64,000 nt of DNA from Bacillus sp. FJAT-29790 (GCF_019039215.1 NZ_JAHNZZ010000001.1:2204374-2268373); one strand, 5' to 3'. Shown: positions 17,577 to 29,339, numbered from the stretch's first letter. The notes: generated by a model not told the origin, from the sequence alone. A program made the numbers and translations.

Positions 17577-17869
17577 TACAGTTGGTTTGCCTAATGTTCT
17601 AGTAATTCTACATCACTCCACATATTCCTTCTTTCTTAAAGGAACTTTTGCCAAGAGGCTTATGTCGAATTTTTTTCAAGGAGTAACCTTGACTTCTCAC
17701 AATAAATAGTTTATTCGTTCATACTGAACTCTAAACCTAATCTATAACATTTTTATCACAATTTTTTATTATAGTATAAACTGCTAAGATTATCTATTGT
17801 TTTTTGAATAAAGCAAAATTCGTCGGAGTAAATTTCTAATTATCGAAATGTTCTGTGAGATTTTCTCCA
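17577..17869. other. Gene-free stretch between ppsR and yqxD
   Basis: About 290 bases of A/T-rich DNA. It should contain the promoter(s) of the yqxD-dnaG-sigA operon. TATACTATAAT occurs near 17770 on the minus strand but no convincing -35 partner was found. No ORF or repeat was recognised. Confidence 0.4.
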
Positions 17870-17904
17870 AAAAAGAAAAAGGCACATAATGGGAAATTAT
17901 GTGC
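17870..17904 (-). terminator. Terminator of ppsR
   Basis: Minus-strand GCACATAAT and ATTATGTGC pair around TTCCC and are followed by CTTTTTCTTTTTT. The hairpin begins at the last base of the ppsR stop codon. Confidence 0.9.
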
Positions 17905-18722
17905 TAGCTTTTCGGAAAGCTTCTGCGGTAATGATTTAATATTAGATTTGCTGTTTCTTCTACTGCTTTATTTGTGACATCAATTACAGGACAGTTGATC
18001 TTGGATACAACTGTATCAAAGTAGTTGATCTCTTCTTTAATTCGTTCGATATTGGCGTAGCTTGCGCTGTCGCTTAATCCTAATGAAATAAGACGTTCCC
18101 TGCGGATATGGTTTAATTTATCCGGGCTAATTTTCAACCCAAAGCATTTTTCCGGTGGAACGAGAAATAGCTCTTCAGGCGGATCCACTTCAGGTACTAA
18201 AGGAACGTTTGCGACCCTGAGCCTTTTATGTGCCAAGTATTGAGACAGCGGTGTTTTAGATGTTCTTGAAACACCTACAAGTACAATATCTGCTTTTAAT
18301 ATTCCCCGTGGATCACGGCCATCATCATACTTAACTGCGAATTCGATTGCTTCAATTTTTTTGAAATAATCCTCGTCAAGTTTGCGAACAAGCCCTGGTT
18401 CAAAGAGTGGTGTTTTTCCGTATAAAAGCTGGATCTGATCCATTAATGGTCCGATGAGGTCACATGCGTAAATCCCCTCCTTAGCGGCCACTTCATTGAT
18501 ATAATTTCGCATATCCGGCTTAACTAGCGTGTATGCAATCATCCCATTTTCTAATTTCGCAAGCGAAATCACTTCGTCTATATGTAATTTGTCCTCCACA
18601 AACGGAAACCGCTTAATTACAAGGTTACTGCCATTGAATTGGCTGATAGCTGCTTTTGTAACAAGCTCTGCCGTCTCCCCAACAGAGTCAGACACAACGT
18701 AGATGACTGGTTTCTGATTCAT
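17904..18722 (-). CDS. yqfL: Pyruvate,phosphate dikinase regulatory protein family (YqfL)
   Basis: 272 residues, full length for the DUF299 kinase/pyrophosphorylase family. The P-loop-like [15 protein letters not shown] sits near residue 150. [13 protein letters not shown] opens the protein. In other organisms such proteins phosphorylate and dephosphorylate PPDK or PEP synthase. In B. subtilis YqfL was implicated as a modulator of CcpN, the regulator encoded just upstream. ATG at 18722 follows GGGGATGG. Confidence 0.88.
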   Translation of the reverse strand: MNQKPVIYVVSDSVGETAELVTKAAISQFNGSNLVIKRFPFVEDKLHIDEVISLAKLENGMIAYTLVKPDMRNYINEVAAKEGIYACDLIGPLMDQIQLLYGKTPLFEPGLVRKLDEDYFKKIEAIEFAVKYDDGRDPRGILKADIVLVGVSRTSKTPLSQYLAHKRLRVANVPLVPEVDPPEELFLVPPEKCFGLKISPDKLNHIRRERLISLGLSDSASYANIERIKEEINYFDTVVSKINCPVIDVTNKAVEETANLILNHYRRSFPKS

Positions 18723-18802
18723 CCTTAAATACCATCCCCTCTGTTTATATTTTTATTATTATTTAGCTCAACAAGGAATGCTTCGGCAGCAATGCACTTC
18801 CA

Positions 18803-18830
18803 CGAGGAAAATGCGTTAGCATTTTCGAGG
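18803..18830. repeat. Hairpin module GCATTTTCGAGG between ccpN and yqfL
   Basis: CGAGGAAAATGC and GCATTTTCGAGG flank GTTA, an almost perfect palindrome. The same word (TAGCATTTTCGAGGA) occurs in the internal module of MITE copies 3 and 6. It lies between ccpN and yqfL on their transcript and has no T-tract, so it is not an obvious terminator. Confidence 0.6.
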
Positions 18831-18888
18831 ATAGACAACAATGAGTAAAGCATTAGCTTTTTAGGGGCTCGAGTCGCTTCTGCTTTTA

Positions 18889-19521
18889 TTATTCATCTGC
18901 AAGCGCAACAAAAGCTTTTGTTAGATTGGTTTTTGTAATTCTGCCAATTACTTCATAGCCTTTATCCGTCTCTTTAACGATTGGCAATGCATCGATTTGT
19001 TTTTCAATTAGTTTCTTTGCGATATCGATTAATAAATCCTCTTTATCACACATTGTAATATTAGGCATCCTGGTCATAATAATATTGACAGGTATCGATG
19101 TTAATTCCTGTTTCCCAATGCTAGCCCGCAGCAAGTCTTTCCGCGAAAGGACACCAGCAAGCAATGATGACTGATCAACAACAAACAATGTCCCAACATC
19201 TTCTAAGAACATCGTACATATTGCGTCATAAACAGAGACATTTTCATTCACTACGACAGGTATGGATTGATAATCCTTTACATAAAGCTTCTTCAAGTTT
19301 TCTGAGAGAAGCTGTGTACCTGATTTCCCCGTATAAAAATACCCTACACGTGGCCTAGCATCCAAAAATCCAGCCATCGTTAGGATAGCCAAATCTGGTC
19401 GTAAAGTAGCTCGTGTTAAATTTAATCGTTCCGCTATATTTTCACCAGTAATCGGACCGTTCTCTTTCACAATCTCTAATATTTTTTCCTGCCGTTTATT
19501 TAACTCTATTGTCCTCACCAC
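18889..19521 (-). CDS. ccpN: Catabolite control repressor CcpN (HTH plus CBS domains)
   Basis: 210 residues. The N terminus (about 1-60) is a winged helix (GENIAERLNLTRATLRPDLAI, with the LTRATLRPDLA recognition helix). Two CBS domains follow (DAICTMFLEDVGTLFVVD and MTRMPNI...EKQIDALPIV). CcpN represses gluconeogenic gapB and pckA on glycolytic carbon sources, with ATP and ADP sensed by the CBS pair. The start is one of two GTG codons at 19521 and 19518. It precedes yqfL, as in B. subtilis. Confidence 0.9.
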   Translation of the reverse strand: MVRTIELNKRQEKILEIVKENGPITGENIAERLNLTRATLRPDLAILTMAGFLDARPRVGYFYTGKSGTQLLSENLKKLYVKDYQSIPVVVNENVSVYDAICTMFLEDVGTLFVVDQSSLLAGVLSRKDLLRASIGKQELTSIPVNIIMTRMPNITMCDKEDLLIDIAKKLIEKQIDALPIVKETDKGYEVIGRITKTNLTKAFVALADE

Positions 19522-19655
19522 CTTATTTCTTTCTTGCTTTTTTCAATCCACGCATCATGTAAGATGCGACGACTTTACTCGCTTATAATCGAAATTTATG
19601 AAAAAAGGACAGTTCACGTATATTAAAGTTTATTATTTACCAATTAAATTATATA

Positions 19656-19817
19656 AAAAGAATGGCTTTTTTCGCATATATTGTTGTTTTAGCCTTCAAA
19701 GTTTGCCCGTTGATTCCCGCAGGAGTCAAGTGCCCTCCGCTCCAACCAACTCAGATTATTAAATAAAATTCACATTATAAAAGCAGCAACAAACTTTACG
19801 AAAACAGCCAAAAGTAT
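19656..19817 (+). mobile_element. MITE-like element, copy 5 (intermediate deletion form) with target duplication
   Basis: The element is 19664-19809. The left end GGCTTTTTTCGCATATATTG is followed by GCCCGTTGATTCC, then directly by the right part of a type I core (CGCAGGAGTCAAGTGCCCTC) and the right end AACTTTACGAAAACAGCC. The left half of the core is missing. Flanks AAAAGAAT (19656-19663) and AAAAGTAT (19810-19817) match at seven of eight bases. It occupies the gap between ccpN and glyS. Confidence 0.88.
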
Positions 19818-19893
19818 AGTTTGTAAATATCAATTGGCAGTCTATGTATTATCGTTTATGGTCAAACAACTGAGGTGTATCCCATTATTAAGT

Positions 19894-19927
19894 GTAAGAG
19901 CCTGTCTGCATTTGGACAGGCTCTTAC
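19894..19927. terminator. Terminator downstream of glyS
   Basis: Perfect 13-bp arms GTAAGAGCCTGTC / GACAGGCTCTTAC around a 7-8 base loop. The trailing tract is only moderately T-rich on both strands, so it may work in both directions. Confidence 0.75.
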
Positions 19928-19967
19928 TTATTTTAATGGCTATTCTAAGAAAAGGCAAAAATTAAGC

Positions 19968-22040
19968 TTATTTAACGATAATTTCATTCACATTAGCAAA
20001 TTTCTTAATCATTTCCCCAATCTTGGCCATTTGATTCAGCCTATTTTGGCGGATTTCAATGTTTTCTGCCATGACCATCGTATGGTCGAAATATTGATCA
20101 ATATCAGGCTTCATGGATACAAGAAGATCGTATATATCCTTTTCCGTAACTATTTTCTCCAGCTGCCCGCTTACAAGCATGTATTTATTGTAAAGGTTGA
20201 TTTCAAATTCATTTTCAAAGAGATCGCGGTTTACTTCCCCAGCTTCTTCTACTTTGGATGAAATATTTAAAATGCGGCTCAATGCCTCGATACTTTCTTT
20301 AAAACCTTCAGTATCTTTCATTGCTTCAAGGATTTCCGCTCTTTTCACAAGTGAAGACAGCGCCCCGATTTCATTTCCAAGTACAGCTTCGATTAAATCG
20401 TATCGAACATGTTTTTCTTGAAGAATATATTTAATTCTCAACTTAAAGAACGAAATCATTTCTTTGGCCATTTCTTCTTTATCTTTCTTGGCAATTCCCG
20501 CTTCCTCTACTTGATCCAAGGCGGCATTAATTAAAGCTTCCAATGGTATATTCCACTCTTTATTCAAAAGGATCTGGACAATCCCTGTCGCCTGGCGTCT
20601 TAATGCGTAAGGATCCTGTGAACCGCTTGGAATGATGCCAATGGCGAAACAGGAGGCAATCGTATCCATTTTCTCAGCGATCGACAGGACTGCTCCAACG
20701 TTGCTTCGAGGTGTTTGATCTTCAGCATTCCTTGGCATGTAATGTTCATTAATCGCTTTAGCAACAGCTTCTTTTTCACCCTTCTGCAGAGCGTATTTTT
20801 CTCCCATAAAACCTTGCAGTTCTGGGAATTCATAAACCATATTGGATACAAGGTCAAATTTGCAAATTTCAGCTGCTCTGTCGGCAGAAATTTTTTCCTC
20901 ACTGCCGAATTGCAGTAATTCAGTCATTTCATTTGTCAGCTTGCGTACCCGGCTAACTTTTTCAGCAAGCGTCCCGATTTCTTCATGATAAACAATCGTT
21001 TTTAACTTTGCCAATGCCGTTTCTATCGTTGTTTTTTGGTCTTCTTTATAAAAGAAAGCTGCATCCGAAAGCCTTGCTCTTAAAACCTTTTCATTTCCCT
21101 TTGCAACTTTTTCAAGATGTTCATGCCCTCCGTTACGAACGGTAACAAAGAATGGGAGAAGCTTTCCGTCACCCGATTTCACAGGAAAATATCGCTGATG
21201 CTCCTTCATCGAAGTAATAAGGACCTCTTCCGGAATTTCAAGAAACTCCTCCTCAAACTGGCCGTAGAGTGCAGTTGGATATTCTACAAGATTATTTACT
21301 TCCTCTAATAGATCCTCATCAACTGGAATAACCCAGTTATTTTCTTCTTCGATTTTAGTTAATTGGGATCGAATCGCATTCTTTCTTTCCTCTGGATTAG
21401 CAATCACATATTGTTCAAGAAGAGCTTTTTCATATTCCTTTGGCTCATTGATCGCAATTTTCCCACCTAGGAAACGATGACCTAAAGTCCAGTTAGATGC
21501 TTCAGCGGTCGTAATTGCGAATGGAATAATCTCTTCGCCAAATAAAGCAACGATCCATTTAATCGGCCTAATAAAGCGAAGTTCCTTATCTGCCCAGCGC
21601 ATATTTTTGGGGAATGTCATTGCAGTAATGAGGTGTTGCAATTCTGGTAATAACGCTTTCGTCTCTTGACCTTTAGTGAATTTTTTTACATGAACATATT
21701 CGACACCATTTAATTCTTTAAAAAAGATGTCCTCGACATTAACCCCTTGTCCGCGGCAGAAGCCGATCGCTGCTTTTGTCCATCCTCCGTTTTCGTCTAA
21801 AGCAATTTTTCTAGCAGGGCCCTTTGCTTCTTCATGGATATCTTCCTGTGCTTCATTTATTCCTTCCACAAGCACCGCTAAACGGCGTGGAGAAGAGAAA
21901 GCTGTTATCTTTTCAAAAGAAATTTTCTTTTCTTGCAGCCATGCTTGTACTTTTTCTGATAGCTGGTTCATTGAATTTGTTACAAATCTGGCCGGCATTT
22001 CCTCCAAGCCAATTTCTAAAAGGAGATCTCTTTTAGCCAT
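19968..22040 (-). CDS. glyS: Glycyl-tRNA synthetase beta subunit
   Basis: 690 residues from the ATG at 22040, preceded by AAAGGAGGAAG. It opens with the family signature [15 protein letters not shown]. The middle contains the HD-like region and the C terminus the anticodon-binding DALR-type domain. With GlyQ it forms the alpha2-beta2 enzyme that charges tRNA-Gly. The start overlaps the glyQ stop by eight bases, so translation is coupled. Confidence 0.97.
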   Translation of the reverse strand: MAKRDLLLEIGLEEMPARFVTNSMNQLSEKVQAWLQEKKISFEKITAFSSPRRLAVLVEGINEAQEDIHEEAKGPARKIALDENGGWTKAAIGFCRGQGVNVEDIFFKELNGVEYVHVKKFTKGQETKALLPELQHLITAMTFPKNMRWADKELRFIRPIKWIVALFGEEIIPFAITTAEASNWTLGHRFLGGKIAINEPKEYEKALLEQYVIANPEERKNAIRSQLTKIEEENNWVIPVDEDLLEEVNNLVEYPTALYGQFEEEFLEIPEEVLITSMKEHQRYFPVKSGDGKLLPFFVTVRNGGHEHLEKVAKGNEKVLRARLSDAAFFYKEDQKTTIETALAKLKTIVYHEEIGTLAEKVSRVRKLTNEMTELLQFGSEEKISADRAAEICKFDLVSNMVYEFPELQGFMGEKYALQKGEKEAVAKAINEHYMPRNAEDQTPRSNVGAVLSIAEKMDTIASCFAIGIIPSGSQDPYALRRQATGIVQILLNKEWNIPLEALINAALDQVEEAGIAKKDKEEMAKEMISFFKLRIKYILQEKHVRYDLIEAVLGNEIGALSSLVKRAEILEAMKDTEGFKESIEALSRILNISSKVEEAGEVNRDLFENEFEINLYNKYMLVSGQLEKIVTEKDIYDLLVSMKPDIDQYFDHTMVMAENIEIRQNRLNQMAKIGEMIKKFANVNEIIVK

Positions 22041-22923
22041 TGATATCTTCCTCCTTTGCTTGCAATATAGGGAAGCCAAGCTTCTCACGTTCTTCGTAGA
22101 AAGTTTTTGCAATCTTTCTTGCCAAATTTCGGCAGCGCCCGATATATCCTGTTCTTTCCGTAACTGAAATAGCGCCCCTTGCATCTAAAAGATTAAAAAC
22201 ATGAGAGCATTTCAACACATAATCATAGGCTGGATGTACTAGCCCTTCTTCCATTTGCCGATGAGCTTCCTTTTCATAAATCGTAAACAGATTAAAAAGC
22301 ATGTCAGGATCTGATGTTTCGAATGTGTATTTCGAATGTTCATACTCTGGCTGCATAAAAATATCCCTTACCGTAAAACCAGTCGTCCATTCAAGATCAA
22401 ACACATCTTCTTTATCCTGAATGTAAGAAGCAAGCCTTTCAATTCCGTATGTGATTTCAACAGAGACTGGTTTACATTCAAGACCCCCGACTTGCTGGAA
22501 GTAAGTAAATTGTGTAATTTCCATGCCATCCAGCCATACTTCCCAACCGAGCCCTGCACAACCGAGAGAAGGATTTTCCCAATTGTCTTCAACAAAGCGA
22601 ATATCATGCTCCAGTGGGTTGATACCTAGGGCTCTGAGGGAGTCTAAATACATTTCTTGAATATTATCAGGTGATGGTTTCATAATAACCTGGAATTGAT
22701 GATGCTGGTATAGACGGTTTGGGTTTTCCCCATACCGGCCATCAGCTGGACGACGGGAAGGCTCAACATAAGCCACACTCCATGGCTCAGGTCCAATTGC
22801 CCGCAGAAACGTATAAGGACTCATTGTTCCCGCCCCTTTTTCAACATCATAAGCTTGCATTAAAATGCAGCCATAATCAGACCAATGTTTTTGTAAAGTT
22901 AATATCATGTTTTGAATATTCAT
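22033..22923 (-). CDS. glyQ: Glycyl-tRNA synthetase alpha subunit
   Basis: 296 residues from the ATG at 22923, preceded by GGAAGGGTG. It is the class II catalytic subunit, with the N-terminal [21 protein letters not shown] and [14 protein letters not shown] motifs that bind glycine, ATP and the acceptor end. It is the first gene of the glyQS operon and is controlled by the T-box leader directly upstream. Confidence 0.97.
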   Translation of the reverse strand: MNIQNMILTLQKHWSDYGCILMQAYDVEKGAGTMSPYTFLRAIGPEPWSVAYVEPSRRPADGRYGENPNRLYQHHQFQVIMKPSPDNIQEMYLDSLRALGINPLEHDIRFVEDNWENPSLGCAGLGWEVWLDGMEITQFTYFQQVGGLECKPVSVEITYGIERLASYIQDKEDVFDLEWTTGFTVRDIFMQPEYEHSKYTFETSDPDMLFNLFTIYEKEAHRQMEEGLVHPAYDYVLKCSHVFNLLDARGAISVTERTGYIGRCRNLARKIAKTFYEEREKLGFPILQAKEEDING

Positions 22924-22961
22924 AAAACACCCTTCCTTCATTTTCTTTAAAATAAATGAAA

Positions 22962-23190
22962 AAACAAAAAACTCCCGTCTCTATGCGTTTAAGCATAGGG
23001 ACGAGAGTATACCCGCGGTTCCACCCTATTTGCTGTGATTAAAAACACAGCCACTTTATTGTCATTCCTTGACAATGTTGCTCATGAGTGCCTTCCTTAG
23101 CGCTCTATCACCTAGCTCTCACCGTCCTAGGCTCGCTTCTATAGAGTTAGTTAAGTACTTTTCTCTTTCACTGCAACTATTTTATTAATT
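22962..23190 (-). promoter_or_regulatory. Glycine T-box riboswitch leader of glyQS
   Basis: On the minus strand the leader contains the diagnostic T-box AGGGTGGAACCGCGGG (23012-23027) within the antiterminator. A mutually exclusive terminator follows (arms ACTCTCGTCCCTATGC and GCATAGAGACGGGAGT, 22971-23008, then TTTTTTG). A long Stem I with the GCGAGCC/AGAGC apical elements lies upstream. A GGC glycine codon followed by A at 23090-23092 is the probable specifier. Uncharged tRNA-Gly should favour antitermination and glyQS expression. Confidence 0.93.
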
Positions 23191-23193
23191 TGA

Positions 23194-23222
23194 ATCATAG
23201 CGAAAACGTGATCAATTGTCAA
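23194..23222 (-). promoter_or_regulatory. Sigma-A promoter of the glyQS operon
   Basis: Minus-strand TTGACA (23217-23222), 17-base spacer, TATGAT (23194-23199). It is immediately upstream of the T-box leader. Confidence 0.9.
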
Positions 23223-23308
23223 ATAGAAATGCTGAATTCCACTTTAATCAGCGCCAAATTTCGTGATCAAAGCAATCTCATAGGGTATACGTCAGTTCGG
23301 AAAAAAAA

Positions 23309-24064
23309 TCAGAATAGACCATCGAATTTAGCCATTTGATTAATGAATTTTTTGGTTTTTAAATTCAGCCCAGAATATTCATCATAATAAGCGGAGATCA
23401 CTTTTTTTAGTTCTGCCTTTGTTTCGGGCTTAACAGAAATGTTTCCTAAACGGCCAAGATCAAAAAAGTAAAAAAGCCGCAAAAGCTTTACGGTTGCTGG
23501 CGATATTTTGAAGTGGTATGGATCTTTTCCCAGACAGCGGTGACAGATGAGTCCTCCTTCACGAATTGAAAAAGAAAAATGCCCGTCTGCACTTCCACAA
23601 ACGGAACATTGATTTAAAACCGGATAAAGACCGAGCGAGTTCAACATTTTCATTTCAAAAATATTGCTGATAATCTCAGCGTCAAACCCTTCATTGACCA
23701 GGTTTAATGTTTGATGCACTAATTCGAAAAGAAAAGGATTTGGCTTCCGATCTTCCGTACTTTTATCAGTCAAATCAACAATATAACTTGCATAGGCAGT
23801 AAGGAAAATATCTTCCCTTATTGCTCGCATGGAAGCAATCATTTCTCCTTGCTGCATCGTGCCTAAACCACTGCCTTTTTGAACTAAAAAATAACCATAT
23901 GTAAAAAGCTGGGTGACAGCAGCGAGCCGGCTGTTCGGCTTTTTTGCACCACGCGCCATCACACCAACCTTCCCCCATTCACGTGTATATAGAGTGACAA
24001 TTTTATTCGTTTCACCATAATTTGTTGTTCTAATGACGATGCCCTCACATTTTTCAAGCACCAT
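23309..24064 (-). CDS. recO: DNA repair protein RecO
   Basis: About 251 residues. The N-terminal OB fold ([19 protein letters not shown] ... [14 protein letters not shown]) and the zinc-binding CSVCG ... CHRC pair in the C-terminal helical half identify it. RecO loads RecA onto SSB-coated DNA with RecR. The start is either ATG 24064 or the next codon GTG 24061, which would give the family N terminus M-L-x-K-C; both follow GGTGA. Confidence 0.93.
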   Translation of the reverse strand: MVLEKCEGIVIRTTNYGETNKIVTLYTREWGKVGVMARGAKKPNSRLAAVTQLFTYGYFLVQKGSGLGTMQQGEMIASMRAIREDIFLTAYASYIVDLTDKSTEDRKPNPFLFELVHQTLNLVNEGFDAEIISNIFEMKMLNSLGLYPVLNQCSVCGSADGHFSFSIREGGLICHRCLGKDPYHFKISPATVKLLRLFYFFDLGRLGNISVKPETKAELKKVISAYYDEYSGLNLKTKKFINQMAKFDGLF

Positions 24065-24092
24065 AGTCACCATCCCTGTACATTAAACAAAC

Positions 24093-24236
24093 CTATGAGA
24101 TGGGAAAGTCAACTTCAGCTAATTCTGCGTCTTGATTACTAGGTATTTCTCGAGTTTCCATTTCTAGCTCCTTAAAAAGAAGATATGTGTCAATATTACC
24201 TGTCTGTGAAAAAACCTTCCAGGTAAAATCCATCAT
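24093..24236 (-). CDS. yqzL: YqzL family small protein
   Basis: 47 residues from the ATG-ATG at 24236, after AAAGGTGGGG. The ORF is open upstream but without a ribosome binding site. MDFTWKVFSQTGNIDTYLLF at the start and ELAEVDFPIS at the end match YqzL, which lies between era and recO in B. subtilis. It is soluble and acidic at the C terminus, with unknown function. Confidence 0.82.
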   Translation of the reverse strand: MMDFTWKVFSQTGNIDTYLLFKELEMETREIPSNQDAELAEVDFPIS

Positions 24237-24421
24237 CGAAAACCCCACCTTTCCGTTAGTCAACGCAATTTCTTTATCCCAAATCCTTACCATTATCATA
24301 GCCTGTCAATGCAATTTCATAAGAGAAAAATATTGTAAATCAAAAACATACATATTCTTTAACATTTAGTAATAGCTTAGATAGGGCTGATAAATTTTCA
24401 TTGTCTAGCCTCGTGCTATTC

Positions 24422-25784
<1,363 letters not shown>

Positions 25785-25970
25785 TTACATTAAATACATC
25801 TATTGTTGCAAAAATGTAATGTAAAAATTTGAACTTTCTAAAAATTAATTCATGATATTTCTTGGTGCTCTGTCATTTTATCGAATTTAGGAACTGTTAT
25901 CAAATGGTCGAAGGATAATTTTGCTCCACTTGTTAAAATTGTTTTGATCTATAGTGATTATAAACAGAAA

Positions 25971-25990
25971 AACTGCCCCAAAGGACAGTT
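25971..25990 (-). terminator. Terminator of the pgpH-ybeY-dgkA operon
   Basis: Minus-strand AACTGTCC ... GGGCAGTT followed by TTTCTG, five bases past the dgkA stop. The rest of the 25728-25968 gap is A/T-rich, with no further feature seen beyond the presumed promoter of cdd-era. Confidence 0.75.
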
Positions 25991-25995
25991 CTCAT

Positions 25996-26379
25996 TTAAT
26001 GAAAGTGCAAAATAATTTTTGGGAGAAAAATGATCAACCCAGTAATGACCGACAATAAAGCGTAAATGAGTACAGACCCTGCCGCAATATCCTTTGCTTC
26101 CTTTGCCAGAGGGTGGTATTTCGCTGTTACAAGGTCAACTGCTCGTTCGATCGCTGTATTCAGCAGCTCTAGTGATAGCATTCCTCCGATAGCAAACAGA
26201 ACAAATAGCCACTCAACTGTGGACAACGATAACCATATCCCCAAACCAATGACTGCGATCGAAATCAATAGATGGATCTTCATATTTCTTTCTTTTAACA
26301 CGGCTGATTTGATCCCAGAAATCGCAAAGCCGAACGACCTGATTAACTGATGCTTCTTAACGCCGGAGCCCGAATTCAT
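25996..26379 (-). CDS. dgkA: Undecaprenol kinase (DgkA family)
   Basis: 127 residues from the ATG at 26379, eight bases after AGAAGGA. Upstream extensions of the frame lie inside ybeY. Three membrane segments and the catalytic stretch SLELLNTAIERAVD are the family signature. The Gram-positive member phosphorylates undecaprenol to recycle the cell-wall lipid carrier. It overlaps the end of ybeY by 23 bases, implying coupled translation. Confidence 0.92.
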   Translation of the reverse strand: MNSGSGVKKHQLIRSFGFAISGIKSAVLKERNMKIHLLISIAVIGLGIWLSLSTVEWLFVLFAIGGMLSLELLNTAIERAVDLVTAKYHPLAKEAKDIAAGSVLIYALLSVITGLIIFLPKIILHFH

Positions 26380-26827
26380 CCAATATATCCTTCTGACGGG
26401 AGAACATTTCTTTTTCCTCTTCTGTTGTTTCATGATCATAACCAAGAAGATGGAGAAAGCCATGCACAGCCAGGAACCCTAATTCACGCATAAAGGAATG
26501 GCCGTATTCTTCAGCCTGTTCTTTTGCTTTTGCAACCGAGATAATAATATCTCCTAATATTCGGGGCATATCAAGACCATGAAGTTCTATTTCTCCTTCT
26601 CCCATCTCTTCCATCGCAAAAGAAATGACGTCTGTGACACTGTCTTTATTTCGATACTCTTTATTAATCTCGGTGATTTTTTCATCGCTCACAAAAGTAA
26701 TCGAAACTTCACTTTCCGGCTCTACCTTTTCCATTTTAGCTGCCAAGTTAAGAAGCTCGACAATATGTGTTGTTTCCTTCTCTGTCAGCTCATTCGTTTC
26801 ATCTAAAAAATCAATACTTAAACTCAT
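26357..26827 (-). CDS. ybeY: Endoribonuclease YbeY (rRNA maturation)
   Basis: 156 residues. The zinc site HGFLHLLGYDHE is intact near residue 120, and DVISFAMEE precedes it. YbeY processes 16S rRNA and takes part in ribosome quality control. It overlaps the pgpH stop by four bases (ATGA). The B. subtilis name is yqfG. Confidence 0.95.
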   Translation of the reverse strand: MSLSIDFLDETNELTEKETTHIVELLNLAAKMEKVEPESEVSITFVSDEKITEINKEYRNKDSVTDVISFAMEEMGEGEIELHGLDMPRILGDIIISVAKAKEQAEEYGHSFMRELGFLAVHGFLHLLGYDHETTEEEKEMFSRQKDILDEFGLRR

Positions 26828-29016
26828 GCCTGCTTCACCTTCTGTTTAGTCATTTCTGGATACTCGATTCGAGAATGGAAAATTCCGTTTAACGTTTCGC
26901 AAAAAGAGTGTGCAACCGTTTCAAGTTCTTTCAAGGTTAAATCACATTCATTAAGCTGGCCGTCATTGAGGCGATCAGCAATAATATTTCTAACTAAGCC
27001 TTCAATCTGTTCAGGTGTCGGGTGGGACATCGAACGAACTGCAGCCTCAACACTATCAGCAATCCCAATAACTGCCGCTTCTTTTGTTTGAGCTTTCGGA
27101 CCAGGATAGCGATAATCTTCTTCTCTCACTTCGAGGCCATCTTGATTTGCTTTATGATAAAAATATTTTAACAAAGTAGTTCCGTGGTGCTGCTCAGCAA
27201 TATCGACAATTTCCTTTGGCATCTTATGTTTTCTTAGCAATTCTGCTCCATCTGTTGCATGAGCGATAATAATATTTTTGCTCGTTTGCGGTGGAAGCCG
27301 GTCATGCGGATTTTCAATATTTATTTGATTTTCAATAAAAAACTGGGGCCGCTTCGTTTTTCCAATATCATGATAATAACAGCCAACTCTTGCTAGCAAT
27401 CCGTTCCCGCCGATCGCTTCACATGCTGATTCTGACAAATTGGCAACCATAACACTGTGATGATAGGTACCCGGAGCTTCAGTCAGGATTTTACGAAGCA
27501 ACGGATGATTAGGATTTGAAAGCTCAATTAATTTCATCGTCGAAAGAATACCAAATCCCGCTTCAAAAAACGGAAGCAGCCCAATCGCTAGAACAGCTGA
27601 AGTAATACCGGAAATCAAAGCAATGACAAAGTAAAAACCATACTCAATCGCATCAAATTGGCTGTTCCTCAATAACATAAGCGAAAAGATGACGATGATG
27701 TTTACAGCTGCTACAAACATCCCTGCCTGCAATATCTTTGAACGGTGATTTTGATTGCTTAAAAACATAATCCCAGCATATCCACTGCAAATGATATAAA
27801 TGCCTGCCGAAACATGAAGCGATCCAGTAATCCCTTCATTAAAAATAATACTTCCGCAAATAGCCATAATAATCGTAAACAATCCAGCCATTCGTTCATC
27901 AATTAATATTTTTATTAACATCGCACCCATTGCTGCTGGAAAAATATAGCTGATCTCTGAATATTTTATTTCATGGAAGAAACTTATGCTCTTCATTATT
28001 AATAATGATAAAGCAAAAATAATGCTAAACAATAATAAAAAGTTTTGTTTCACCTCAGAATGAAACTTCATTTCATAAAAATAATAATAGAGTGCAGCTA
28101 GTATAATAATAATGATTAAAAATAGTCCGATAAAGGGCTGAATGGAATTGACGCTATCCAGCATACCGATTAGCTCTAACTGCCGATAAACATCCCTGCT
28201 GATCAATTGTTGTTGTTCGACAATGATCTGTCCTTGAAGGATTTTTACCGGTTCTATACTCTCAATCGCCTGCTGCCGAAGCTCTTCAGTTGCTACTGGA
28301 TCATAAAATTCATTTTGGGTGATAGCGTATCTTCCAAGCTCAATAGCTGCAGCTTTTAACCCCATATTCAAACTAGTGAACTTAAGCTCTTCCTCTAAAC
28401 GCTTTTTCCCATTTTCAACCTCATCAGCAGGTATCCGCTTACTCATGACATTATTTATAGCCGTCACGGTCAAGTCTTTTGCGACTTCCAGTTCATCTCT
28501 TGAGGCCTGAACAAAAGCTAGTAATGCTTGGTCTGATATTTCTCTAGTTACATCCTCAGTGAGTTTTTCTTTCATACGTGATAACTTATCAGCGGGGGTG
28601 GGCTCTGCCGAAATAATGTTTTCATTCTCTCCATCTTCCGCTTGCGATGTAGCTTTCTGCTTTGCTTCCAAATCGTCTCTAATCTCATCATTGACTTCTG
28701 TCGCAGATCCGAAAATAGAGGTGATAAGATCGACACGGTTTTGAGTGATTTCCTTTTTGATTACATAAACATCCTGAACATGGTCTGCGGCTTCTTTTTT
28801 TCTCTTTTCCGTGTTAGCCTTATCTTCGACAGTGATTGGCGATCTAATTGTTTGTTCAGCAACAGAAAACAAACTTAAATCCAATTTTTCCGGTTTGACA
28901 TTGCTAAACATCGCAAGAAACATAATGATTCCAAGAAAAATAAATAAAAGGACTCTAAAAAAAGTCACATCTAATAAATTTCTGATCTTTGCCATATATA
29001 GCTGAAGTTGCCCCAA
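26824..29016 (-). CDS. pgpH: Cyclic-di-AMP phosphodiesterase PgpH (7TM-HD)
   Basis: 730 residues. It has one N-terminal membrane segment, a large extracytoplasmic domain (about 45-290, 7TM-7TMR-HDED), seven membrane helices (about 295-490) and a cytoplasmic HD domain with CYYHDIGKTKRP near residue 555 and EQHHGTTL. It degrades c-di-AMP. The likely start is TTG at 29016, with TAGGAGGAG seven bases before; an internal ATG is eight codons in. It is first in the pgpH-ybeY-dgkA run. Confidence 0.94.
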   Translation of the reverse strand: MGQLQLYMAKIRNLLDVTFFRVLLFIFLGIIMFLAMFSNVKPEKLDLSLFSVAEQTIRSPITVEDKANTEKRKKEAADHVQDVYVIKKEITQNRVDLITSIFGSATEVNDEIRDDLEAKQKATSQAEDGENENIISAEPTPADKLSRMKEKLTEDVTREISDQALLAFVQASRDELEVAKDLTVTAINNVMSKRIPADEVENGKKRLEEELKFTSLNMGLKAAAIELGRYAITQNEFYDPVATEELRQQAIESIEPVKILQGQIIVEQQQLISRDVYRQLELIGMLDSVNSIQPFIGLFLIIIIILAALYYYFYEMKFHSEVKQNFLLLFSIIFALSLLIMKSISFFHEIKYSEISYIFPAAMGAMLIKILIDERMAGLFTIIMAICGSIIFNEGITGSLHVSAGIYIICSGYAGIMFLSNQNHRSKILQAGMFVAAVNIIVIFSLMLLRNSQFDAIEYGFYFVIALISGITSAVLAIGLLPFFEAGFGILSTMKLIELSNPNHPLLRKILTEAPGTYHHSVMVANLSESACEAIGGNGLLARVGCYYHDIGKTKRPQFFIENQINIENPHDRLPPQTSKNIIIAHATDGAELLRKHKMPKEIVDIAEQHHGTTLLKYFYHKANQDGLEVREEDYRYPGPKAQTKEAAVIGIADSVEAAVRSMSHPTPEQIEGLVRNIIADRLNDGQLNECDLTLKELETVAHSFCETLNGIFHSRIEYPEMTKQKVKQA

Positions 29017-29101
29017 CTAAACTCCTCCTATCTTGGCTAATTAATTGTTAACCAGATAAGCTTAATAAAAAATTATAATCGTGTTAGCGCCACCAATTAC
29101 G

Positions 29102-29338
29102 ATTAATCACTCAGTGTATTTTATATAGCTATTTAGTTTTACCATATTTCCTTAAAATATTAATCCTTAATTATGTAAAATGATATCAGTTTTTCCGTTA
29201 AAGTGCATCCTCAAAAAACTAACGATTTAAAACTAAGTTTTTATTAGGTTACCCTTGTTTCCTCTTTTTGGCATCCCCATTTATTTTTACTTAAGAGGAA
29301 TCGAGCGTTAAAATGTCCGTCACAAGAAGATCCACAAA
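29102..29338. other. Gene-free stretch between phoH and pgpH
   Basis: About 240 bases with no ORF, repeat or clear hairpin. It presumably holds the promoter of pgpH; none was convincing by eye. Confidence 0.3.
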
Positions 29339-29339
29339 G

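Noticed and set aside
24237-24299. N-terminal extension of YqzL
   Set aside because: Open frame only; the ribosome binding site and family length favour the start at 24236.
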